DNA of 38,930 nucleotides from Bryobacterales bacterium (GTDB lineage Bacteria > Acidobacteriota > Terriglobia > Bryobacterales > Bryobacteraceae): positions 746 to 39,675 of the forward strand of contig PMYB01000116.1 of the NCBI GenBank assembly GCA_003170915.1, given 5' to 3'. A model generated the notes under the pieces. It was not told the origin of the DNA. It saw only the letters and a list, made by a program, of their open reading frames with translations, and did no database searches. Each line of letters starts with the position of its first letter. Within the stretch, counting starts at the first letter, position 1. A program made the position numbers and the translations under genes. Below, one piece after another: positions 32,788-38,930 of this stretch.

Positions 32788-32996
32788 TTCGCAAGTACTC
32801 CCTGATCATCGAAGGGGACGACGCCGGCTACAGCGGTTACGTACCGGAGCTCCCGACCATCCTGGTCACCGGGAAATCCCTAGAGGAGCTGACTGCCTGC
32901 GCCAAAGAAGCCGTCCGCCTCTACTGGGAAACCCTGCAAACCGATCGATCCCCGGCTTCGATTGTCCGCGAAATCGAAGTCGAACTGCCGGTCTGA
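32784..32996 (+). CDS. HicB family antitoxin (second copy)
   Basis: A 70-residue short HicB. The strand pattern YSLIIEGDDAGYSGYVPELPTILVTGKSLEELTACAKEAVRLYWETL is the degenerate RNase H-like HicB fold. No separate DNA-binding domain follows, so repression of the operon, if any, would need the complex or another protein, perhaps the nearby RHH protein. It starts with ATGA overlapping the HicA stop. The 200 nt after it, up to the polyferredoxin stop at 33197, hold no gene I can support. Confidence 0.82.
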   Translation: MIRKYSLIIEGDDAGYSGYVPELPTILVTGKSLEELTACAKEAVRLYWETLQTDRSPASIVREIEVELPV

Positions 32997-33196
32997 TGTG
33001 GCTATCACCGCGCGAAGCGGCGACTTGCAGGGCAAGGGCGCGGCCAAGTGGATCTCGCCGCAGACAGGCTAGACCACAGTCGCCAGAGTGAATAATCATT
33101 TGTCTATGTCAGAGCCACTTGGGCTCATTGTCGCCGACTCGCAGAAATGCCTGCGACCAGTGCTTGGCCCGTGATCCCTTCGGGGGTCCAGGCCGC

Positions 33197-34762
33197 TCAG
33201 AGCAGCACCCCATTATCCGGATTCCGGCTTTCACCCACGCTTGACACCAATATCGCCGGTTGCCCCTTAATCACGCACTTGTTAGTGCAGATGCCGCATC
33301 CGATACACAACTCCAGATTGACGCGCGGCTGCTTCACCGTGACCTTTTCGCCTGTGTCCGCAGTGACCTGCGCTTCTTCGAACCAGATGGCCTTCTTGGG
33401 CGTAGGGCAATGCTCTTCGCAAACGATGCACGTCCGCGCGCTGGCGTAAGGGAGACAACGGTTGCGGTCGATGTACGCCAGGCCGATCTTGATCTTCTGC
33501 TTCTCGGCCACGGTGAGGGGCCGGATGGCGCCGGTGGGGCAAACCTCGGTACACAGCGTGCACTCGTACTCGCAGTAGCCGATGGTCATCTTCATGACCG
33601 GCGACCACATGCCCTCGAGGCCGGCTTCGAGCGCCGCCGGATGGATGCCGTTGGTGGGGCACACCTTCATGCACTCGCCGCAGCGGATGCACTTACCGAG
33701 GAATTCCTCTTCGCCAAGCGCACCCGGGGGCCGCACCAGCTCGGGGTTGTAGGAGCGCTTGCGGGCCAGCGGATGGGTGCGGAACAGGAACGCCGCCCCG
33801 ACGCCGGCTGCGCCCGAGGCCAGCAACTGGCGGCGGCCGAGGTCCAGGCGCGAGTCCTTCGGCGGATTCAGAAAGCTGGTCCCCCAACTGAAGGCGACGG
33901 CCTGCGAGGGACAGTCGGACTGGCAGTTGAAGCAGTAGAAGCACTCCGCCGGCTTCCATTCGAGGGTGTCCGGCAGGTTGGCGCCGCCCTGACAATCGGC
34001 CAGGCACAGGCGACAATTGTCGCAGGCGTCCGGGCTCTTATGCAGCCGCACCAGCGGGTTCTTGCCGACAATTCCCAGCAGCGCTCCGAGCGGACAAATA
34101 TACCGGCACCAGAATCGCGCCCGGTAGAAGTTGAGGGCGATGACCACCCCGAACAGCGCCCCGATCAAGACATTTCCGAAGTAGTGCGGCTGCTGGACGG
34201 CCAGGAAGTGCCGGCGCAGGAACTCGTAGACCGGTTCGCTCGTCGCGCTGAAGATGGAAACCGTGGCGCCGTTCACTGCGGGGAACACCGCCACCGCCAT
34301 TCCCCGGAAGAAGAACGAAATCGGGTCGAGCCAGCCCACCACGTTGACGCCCAGCAGCGCACCCGCCAGAAACACCACCAGCACGTAGTACTTGGCCTTC
34401 TGCCAGCGGCCGTAGCCGCCCGTGCCAAGCCTGGCCTTCACCGAGCCGCCGCGCAGGCTCGAGAACAACTGGTGCACAGTGCCGAAGGGGCAAATCCATC
34501 CGCAGAACCAGCGGCCGAACAGGAAGGTGACGCCCAGCGTGGCCACTGAAAGCAGCATGCCCGCGGCCAGTGCATGCGACGCCAGCCAGTCCGTCAGCAT
34601 CACCAGCGGATCGAGTTGGAAGAAGAGCTTTACCCCGCCGCCCACGCGGTTGATGGGGTGATACACGGTTTCCAGAAACAGATAGAGGAACAGCAGCAGA
34701 AACGCGGTCTGTACGGCGCGGCGGAGCCACACCAGCGTCGTCGTTCGCGTTCTGCGAGCCAT
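33197..34762 (-). CDS. membrane polyferredoxin: NapH-like half fused to NapG-like half
   Basis: A 521-residue integral membrane iron-sulfur protein. Residues 1-240 carry several membrane helices and two NapH-type loops, C87-x3-C91-P (WFCGWICPFG) and C219-x3-C223-P (WCRYICPLG). Two [4Fe-4S] motifs follow (C247/250/253/257 and C274/277/280/284). Residues 310-328 then read RRQLLASGAAGVGAAFLF, a twin-arginine-like motif with a hydrophobic stretch in mid-chain. Four more cluster motifs begin at C358, C397, C436 and C486; the third has the NapG/MauM-like spacing C-x8-C-x2-C-x3-C. This layout is a NapH ferredoxin joined to a NapG ferredoxin, six clusters in all. GGAGGT lies 4 bases before the ATG. 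It is last in an operon with DUF362 and DUF6599 genes. Confidence 0.88.
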   Translation of the reverse strand: MARRTRTTTLVWLRRAVQTAFLLLFLYLFLETVYHPINRVGGGVKLFFQLDPLVMLTDWLASHALAAGMLLSVATLGVTFLFGRWFCGWICPFGTVHQLFSSLRGGSVKARLGTGGYGRWQKAKYYVLVVFLAGALLGVNVVGWLDPISFFFRGMAVAVFPAVNGATVSIFSATSEPVYEFLRRHFLAVQQPHYFGNVLIGALFGVVIALNFYRARFWCRYICPLGALLGIVGKNPLVRLHKSPDACDNCRLCLADCQGGANLPDTLEWKPAECFYCFNCQSDCPSQAVAFSWGTSFLNPPKDSRLDLGRRQLLASGAAGVGAAFLFRTHPLARKRSYNPELVRPPGALGEEEFLGKCIRCGECMKVCPTNGIHPAALEAGLEGMWSPVMKMTIGYCEYECTLCTEVCPTGAIRPLTVAEKQKIKIGLAYIDRNRCLPYASARTCIVCEEHCPTPKKAIWFEEAQVTADTGEKVTVKQPRVNLELCIGCGICTNKCVIKGQPAILVSSVGESRNPDNGVLL

Positions 34763-35659
34763 CTATACCTCCACGCGCGCCGGTGAGAGCGCCGCGTAAT
34801 TCATGTTGCCGAGGCCGCGGGCGTGGCCTTCCACCACGTAGCCGATGTCCTGCGGCCGAAGCCCCAGCAGCGTGGCGCCGAAGGCATCCACCGCTACCTG
34901 GTCCACGCCGGCCACGATGGTGTCGCGGCGTTTTACGTCGGCGAGATTGCCGCCCGCCGGCCCATTCGCCGTCAGCACGCGCACCGCGTCGAGCACCACC
35001 AGTTGCGGCCGGATGAAGCCGGCCAGGTCGGCGACGCAGTTCGCGATGTCCTGGTGGAAGCGGTTGCGCGCGCCGCCGGCCACGCCCATCAGGTTCTTCA
35101 TTCCGAGGACGGCCTTGGTGAGGCTATGTTGCTTGACGATCCCCACGTTGATGACGCGGTCGGCCTCCACCACATCCCGATAGATTTCCCACTCCTTGAG
35201 GACCCGAGCGCCCTGGATAGCCATCTTGCGGAACTTGCGCTCATCCATGAAATAGCACTGCGCGCCGGCCTTTTCGGCGGCGCTCTGGATGCCGCTGCGC
35301 GGGAAAGTGCGCTGCGCCGAGTTGCAGGGGTTGTCGCCGACCGCGACCTTTTTCGCGCCGGCCTGGAAGCACATCTCGATGAGCGTGGCGACCACGTCGG
35401 GGTTTGTGCAGGCCGCCTGTTCGGGCCGGCGGTCCCACGCGATGTTGGGCTTCACCCAAACCACGTTGCCCTTGGAAACGAAGCGCCCCATTCCGCCCAG
35501 CGCGTCGATGGCGCCGCGCGTCAGCCGCCTGGCCTCTTCCGCAATGCCATCGGGCGCGGCAGGAGAAGACTTGTAGTGGGCGATGCTCAGCGCGGGCGCG
35601 GCGGCGGGCAAAAGCGCGGGCGCAAGCGACACCAAGAACTGTCTCCGATCCAGTTCCAT
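34763..35659 (-). CDS. Tat-exported DUF362 domain protein
   Basis: From the ATG at 35659 this is a 298-residue protein. The start is supported by the TGATG overlap with the upstream gene and by the twin-arginine signal that begins there: DRRQFLVSLAPALLPAA. The rest is a DUF362 domain: VVWVKPNIAWDRRPEQAACTNPDVV, VAVGDNPCNSAQRTF, VINVGIVKQHSLTKAVLGMKNLMGV, PQLVVLDAVRVLTANGP and DTIVAGVDQVAVDAFGATLLG are typical. DUF362 proteins have no established reaction and are often found with ferredoxins. There is no ferredoxin motif in this protein. Tat export suggests a folded, perhaps cofactor-containing protein in the periplasm. It is directly followed by the polyferredoxin gene, with no gap. Confidence 0.87.
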   Translation of the reverse strand: MELDRRQFLVSLAPALLPAAAPALSIAHYKSSPAAPDGIAEEARRLTRGAIDALGGMGRFVSKGNVVWVKPNIAWDRRPEQAACTNPDVVATLIEMCFQAGAKKVAVGDNPCNSAQRTFPRSGIQSAAEKAGAQCYFMDERKFRKMAIQGARVLKEWEIYRDVVEADRVINVGIVKQHSLTKAVLGMKNLMGVAGGARNRFHQDIANCVADLAGFIRPQLVVLDAVRVLTANGPAGGNLADVKRRDTIVAGVDQVAVDAFGATLLGLRPQDIGYVVEGHARGLGNMNYAALSPARVEV

Positions 35660-36459
35660 CACGGCTTCACCTTGTCCAGAAGAGCGGCCGCGTCCGCCGG
35701 CGCATGGAGACAAAGCACGGCCCAGCGCCCGCGCGCGAAGAAGATCGTTTCACCGCCCGACCGTGGGTAATACTGGCGGAGCTGTGCCACCCTTTGCTCC
35801 GCCTCGCGCTCATCCGCGGCCAGCGAAATCACCAGAGTGGTCGCCTTCCCATCGAAGCGGTAAGATGCCGTCAGCGCAGGCGCCAGGAAGTCATGCCCGG
35901 CCGGAGCCTGCACCACGTATTTCTCCGAGCGCGCCACCCGGTTCTCGCGCGGAAGAACGTCGAGCAGGCTCGGCAGTGAGCGGTCCCCACCGATACTTCG
36001 CGAGATCGCGCGCGCGAAGTTATCGAGCGCCGGCGCCGTCCCATCGCCAAAAGCCGACAGCCTCACGTAGTAGCGCCCTTGCAGAAAGTTCAGCGTCGAT
36101 TCGCTGCTGTAACCCTCCGCCCCGATGTCCACAAAATGATACTCCGGAGAGCGCTCGGCCGAATAAATGCCGAAAGCTTTGAGCGCGCCGCCCATATCGA
36201 ATACGTCCACCGTCATTTCGACGCCCGCCCGCTTATACTCGCGGTGCGCCAGCGCCACCAGCCCGTACTTGAGATAGATATCGGCGCCGCCGTCCATGTA
36301 CCGGTAGAGGTCGGACGAATAGAACCGCACCGCGTCCCCGCCCTTGGGAAGCAGCGCGCCGAGTCGCGTCTTCACTTCGGCCGGAATGGGTGCCTGTTGC
36401 CCCCACAGTGCAGCCGCCAGAACCACACAGACAATGGGTCCGCGCATGGTGTGCTCCAA
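35659..36459 (-). CDS. DUF6599-type exported protein
   Basis: A 266-residue protein with a signal peptide (VVLAAALWGQQ). An ATG at 36447 inside the frame is an alternative start four codons later and would leave a tighter signal peptide. The central stretch DLYRYMDGGADIYLKYGLVALAHREYK, then VDVFDMGGALKAFGIYSAERSPEY and LQGRYYVRLSAFG, matches what I know as DUF6599. Its function is unknown. It is first in the three-gene operon with the Tat-exported DUF362 protein (1-nt overlap) and the membrane polyferredoxin. All three products are expected in or facing the periplasm. Confidence 0.78.
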   Translation of the reverse strand: MEHTMRGPIVCVVLAAALWGQQAPIPAEVKTRLGALLPKGGDAVRFYSSDLYRYMDGGADIYLKYGLVALAHREYKRAGVEMTVDVFDMGGALKAFGIYSAERSPEYHFVDIGAEGYSSESTLNFLQGRYYVRLSAFGDGTAPALDNFARAISRSIGGDRSLPSLLDVLPRENRVARSEKYVVQAPAGHDFLAPALTASYRFDGKATTLVISLAADEREAEQRVAQLRQYYPRSGGETIFFARGRWAVLCLHAPADAAALLDKVKP

Positions 36460-36536
36460 GACACCAAAAGAGTTTCGATTCCTATACTATCACCGGGCGG
36501 TTCGGCCGCAGAACCGGTCACGCCGCCCCGATGCCT

Positions 36537-36542
36537 TATAAT
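36537..36542 (+). promoter_or_regulatory. candidate -10 element of the UxaE/GH28 operon
   Basis: A perfect TATAAT lies 12 nt before the GTG start at 36555. No good -35 box is seen at 16-18 nt spacing (CCGGTC at 36514-36519). If it is used, transcription would start about 36549 and the leader would be only a few bases long, so the mRNA would be close to leaderless. Weak evidence from one hexamer. Confidence 0.35.
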
Positions 36543-36554
36543 TAAGGTTTTCCG

Positions 36555-37826
36555 GTGCTCATGCTTACACTAGAGAAGTTCTCGATTGGAGTGGGAGACC
36601 GCTTCGCGCATCAGGCAAAAGCGCAACTGACAGCTTGCGTCATGGCTGCGGGGATGCCCTCCGTGCCCGGCGTCACCGTGATCCCCGTCTGGAACAAATC
36701 GAATCGCGAGCACCTGATCGTCGGATCCGAACCGGGCAGCGTGAGGGCCGCCGCCGACGCGGCCGTCCGGCAACTGGGCTGGAAACATCCGTACCACGTG
36801 GACGCCGATCACATCAACCTGGGCACGGTGGACCGCTTCATCGAGGCCAGCGATTTCTACACGCTGGACGTCGCCTCGGCCATCGGCCAGCCCGCCGCGG
36901 CGGCTGACGTGGAAGCCTTCGTGGGCCGGCATCCGGAACTGATCGGGCGGTTGAGCATCCCTGGAATCGGCGAGCCGTTCGTCACCACGCAACAGTCGGT
37001 CGAGGCAGTCGCCGCCAAGTATCTCTTTGCGGTCGAGGAAGCCGGGCGCATCTATCGCCACGTCGCGGAGCGCAAAGGCGCGGACCATTTCGTGACCGAA
37101 GTTTCCATGGACGAGACCGACTTGCCGCAAACTCCTCCCGAGCTGCTTATCATTCTGGCGGCCATCGCCGATGAGAAGATCCCCATCCAGACCATTGCGC
37201 CGAAGTTCACGGGCCGCTTCAACAAGGGCGTGGACTACGTTGGCGACCTGGCGCAATTTGCGAAGGAATTCAACGACGACCTGGCGGTGATCGCCTACGC
37301 CACCGGGCAGTACCGCCTTCCGCGCAACCTCAAGCTGAGCGTGCATTCGGGCAGCGACAAGTTTTCCATTTACCCGCTCATGCGGCGGGCGCTACGAAAA
37401 TTCAACGCCGGGGTGCACCTCAAGACGGCGGGAACGACGTGGCTCGAGGAGCTGATCGGACTGGCGGAAGCCGGCGGAGACGGGCTCAAACTGGCCAAGG
37501 AGGTCTACACCCAGGCGTTCGCCCATCGCGACGAGTTGTGCGAGCCGTACGCCGCCGTGATCGACATCCACTACGACCGGTTGCCCTCGCCGGCCGATGT
37601 CCAGGGCTGGACCTCGGAGCAGTACACGTCGGCGCTGCGCCACGATCAATCGGACCCGGGATTCAATCCGGACGTGCGGCAATTGCTGCATGTGGGCTAC
37701 AAGGTGGCCTCGAAGATGGGCGCCCGATATCTGAACATGCTCGATGAGTGTGAGGAGTCGATATCCCGCAACGTCACCCAGAACCTGTTCGAGCGGCACA
37801 TCCGGCCGCTATTCCTGGAGAAATAG
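36555..37826 (+). CDS. uxaE: tagaturonate epimerase family protein (UxaE-like)
   Basis: A 423-residue protein that I recognise as the UxaE type: FSIGVGDRFAHQAKAQL, VTVIPVWNKSNREHLIVGSEP, HVDADHINLGTVDRF, IQTIAPKFTGRFNKGVDYVGD, FSIYPLMRRAL and LHVGYKVASKMGARYLNML are characteristic. UxaE interconverts D-tagaturonate and D-fructuronate in galacturonate breakdown. It is shorter than the Thermotoga enzyme as I remember it. The start is the GTG at 36555 with AAGG seven bases upstream, or the ATG two codons later. The GH28 gene begins 1 nt after its stop, supporting a pectin/galacturonate role. It is divergent from the DUF6599 operon. Confidence 0.82.
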   Translation: MLMLTLEKFSIGVGDRFAHQAKAQLTACVMAAGMPSVPGVTVIPVWNKSNREHLIVGSEPGSVRAAADAAVRQLGWKHPYHVDADHINLGTVDRFIEASDFYTLDVASAIGQPAAAADVEAFVGRHPELIGRLSIPGIGEPFVTTQQSVEAVAAKYLFAVEEAGRIYRHVAERKGADHFVTEVSMDETDLPQTPPELLIILAAIADEKIPIQTIAPKFTGRFNKGVDYVGDLAQFAKEFNDDLAVIAYATGQYRLPRNLKLSVHSGSDKFSIYPLMRRALRKFNAGVHLKTAGTTWLEELIGLAEAGGDGLKLAKEVYTQAFAHRDELCEPYAAVIDIHYDRLPSPADVQGWTSEQYTSALRHDQSDPGFNPDVRQLLHVGYKVASKMGARYLNMLDECEESISRNVTQNLFERHIRPLFLEK

Positions 37827-37827
37827 A

Positions 37828-38930
37828 GTGTTTGCGATGCAACCGCTCTCTTACGTTCGCGGCTCAGTACGGAGCACCATTCTGAGCCGCGAACGTAAGA
37901 GAGCGGTTGTGCTGGCGTGGGTCCTGACCCTCCCCGCTGCGTATGCGCAGGACACGCGCAACGTCACCGAGCCGGTGATTCCACCGAGCTGCTTTGTCTT
38001 GAGCGCCAAGCTCTCCGCGGTTAACGGCAAGACCCTTGTCGACTCCGACGAAGACAAGCTGGACACAAACCGCATTCAGAAGGCCATCGACGGCTGCCCG
38101 AAAGGTTTCACCGTCGAGCTGAAGGCCGATGGCGCGCATGATGCCTTTCTCTCCGGCCCGCTCGATTTGCGGGCCGGCGTCACGCTGCGGGTGGATGCCA
38201 AGACCACATTGTTCGGATCGCGAGACGCACGGGTCTACGAGGTCAGCCCGGGCAGTTGCGGCGTCGTGAGCCAGAAGGGAGGCGGCTGCCGGGCCTTGAT
38301 CAACGGCAGCAATGTCGCCGGCGCGGCGGTGATGGGCGATGGCACTATCGATGGCCGCGGGTGGGCCAAGCTCATTGGGAAGACCGTCTCCTGGTGGGAC
38401 CTCGCGGAGCAAGCTCGCGCCGCCGGAAACCAGAATTGCCCGCGCCTGATGGTGCTTTCGCGCTGCGACAATTTCACGTTGTACCGCATCACGCTGAAGA
38501 ATTCCGGCAATTTCCACGTCGCCTACAGTGGCGGAAACGGGTTCACGGTCTGGGGCGTAGTCATCGACACGCCCGGGAAGGGCGCGCGGAACACGGACGG
38601 CATCGACCCCGGCGGTTCGACCAATGTCACCATCACCCACTGCTACATCTCCACCGGCGATGACAACGTGGCCATCAAAGCCGGCGCCCATTGCTCCCAC
38701 ATGACCATCGCGCACAATCATTTCTACGCGGGGCACGGCATGTCGATCGGCAGCGAGACCAACGGCGGTGCCGATTCCATCCGCGTCACCGACCTGTCGA
38801 TTGACGGCGCCGACAACGGGCTCCGCATCAAGTCGAACTCGAGCAAGGGAGGGCTGGTCCAGGACGTGGTCTATAGCGACGTGTGCATTCGCAACACCAG
38901 GAACCCTATCCTGATGGACTCCGACTACGA
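37828..38930 (+). CDS. GH28 polygalacturonase-like glycoside hydrolase (3' end outside window)
   Basis: The first 367 codons are present; no stop is reached. I chose the GTG at 37828 because GGAG lies 7 nt upstream within the end of the uxaE-like gene and the stop of that gene is 1 nt away. ATG 37837 and GTG 37909 are in the same frame. The hydrophobic core VVLAWVLTLPAAYA ends in AYA-QD, a likely signal-peptidase site. All four GH28 motifs are present: NTDGID (about residue 255), GDDN (277), GHG (302) and RIK (333), on a parallel beta-helix. The enzyme should cut galacturonan by inversion. The n-region of the signal peptide is encoded by a dispersed palindrome (37840-37909). Confidence 0.85.
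   Translation, partial: MFAMQPLSYVRGSVRSTILSRERKRAVVLAWVLTLPAAYAQDTRNVTEPVIPPSCFVLSAKLSAVNGKTLVDSDEDKLDTNRIQKAIDGCPKGFTVELKADGAHDAFLSGPLDLRAGVTLRVDAKTTLFGSRDARVYEVSPGSCGVVSQKGGGCRALINGSNVAGAAVMGDGTIDGRGWAKLIGKTVSWWDLAEQARAAGNQNCPRLMVLSRCDNFTLYRITLKNSGNFHVAYSGGNGFTVWGVVIDTPGKGARNTDGIDPGGSTNVTITHCYISTGDDNVAIKAGAHCSHMTIAHNHFYAGHGMSIGSETNGGADSIRVTDLSIDGADNGLRIKSNSSKGGLVQDVVYSDVCIRNTRNPILMDSDY
37840..37909. repeat. dispersed palindromic element, copy 3, inside the GH28 coding region
   Basis: A perfect inverted repeat with 28-nt arms (37840-37867 and 37882-37909) and a 14-nt loop. The core is CTCTCTTACGTTCGCGGC, with T at the variable base and the matching A in the other arm. It begins 13 nt after the uxaE-like stop. 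It is also in frame with the GH28 gene, so its right arm is read as ILSRERKRAV, giving the positive charges of the signal peptide. Confidence 0.92.

Noticed and set aside
32997..33196. A further gene between the HicB-like gene and the polyferredoxin gene
   Set aside because: Only short frames without motifs or ribosome-binding sites; I see nothing else in this stretch.
1612..37909. A CRISPR array made of the repeated palindromes
   Set aside because: The copies are 12-24 kb apart, are internally palindromic over long arms and have no spacers or cas genes nearby.
37909..38930. GTG 37909 as the start of the GH28 gene
   Set aside because: It would give a signal peptide with no basic residues; GTG 37828 has a better ribosome-binding site and an in-frame basic region. 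It remains possible.

Overview
The window looks like chromosome from a high-GC Acidobacteriota bacterium, most likely of the Solibacter/Bryobacterales type. The pointers are a giant TonB-dependent receptor with an N-terminal carboxypeptidase-regulatory domain, a secreted BACON/TIGR03437 protein, a DUF6599-DUF362-polyferredoxin cluster, a tagaturonate epimerase next to a GH28 pectinase, many toxin-antitoxin modules, and dispersed palindromes. This is inferred from gene content; no rRNA or tRNA gene was recognised and no database search was possible.

Layout. 1-3400 (minus): OPT transporter (cut by the window edge), flavin reductase-like protein, DUF4337 protein, URO-D-fold protein and a HicBA module. 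3495-6371 (minus): TonB-dependent receptor. 6510-12100 (plus): tightly packed PIG-L deacetylase, ArgH-type lyase and sugar-porter MFS transporter. 12312-13587 (minus): radical SAM enzyme and a coupled 73-residue protein. 13701-20878: FtsX-type permease, LolA-like secreted protein, NPP-type phosphatase and a BACON/TIGR03437 surface protein. 20978-24321 (plus): four-gene Opp/Dpp/Nik-type ABC importer without a binding protein. 24329-28260: small membrane protein, zinc alcohol dehydrogenase, ilvD, queA. 28266-31452 (minus): a propeller/barrel protein whose protease-like domain has lost its zinc ligands, and a secreted RidA. 31543-32996 (plus): toxin-antitoxin island (HigBA-like pair, orphan RHH protein, HicAB). 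33197-36459 (minus): DUF6599, Tat-exported DUF362 protein, and a NapH-NapG-like fusion polyferredoxin. 36555-38930 (plus): UxaE-type epimerase followed at once by a GH28 polygalacturonase that runs off the window.

How the parts fit. The receptor, GH28 and UxaE fit plant-polysaccharide use: GH28 would release galacturonate outside the cytoplasm and UxaE would act on the tagaturonate made from it. The polyferredoxin module appears to be an electron-transfer system across the membrane whose final acceptor is unknown. The most unusual points are: (i) a membrane polyferredoxin with a twin-arginine motif in the middle of the chain; (ii) three dispersed palindromes sharing one core, each 13-18 nt after a stop codon, with one variable position that keeps base pairing in all three; (iii) one of these palindromes lying in frame inside the signal peptide of the GH28 enzyme; (iv) a radical SAM enzyme coupled to a small protein of unknown role.
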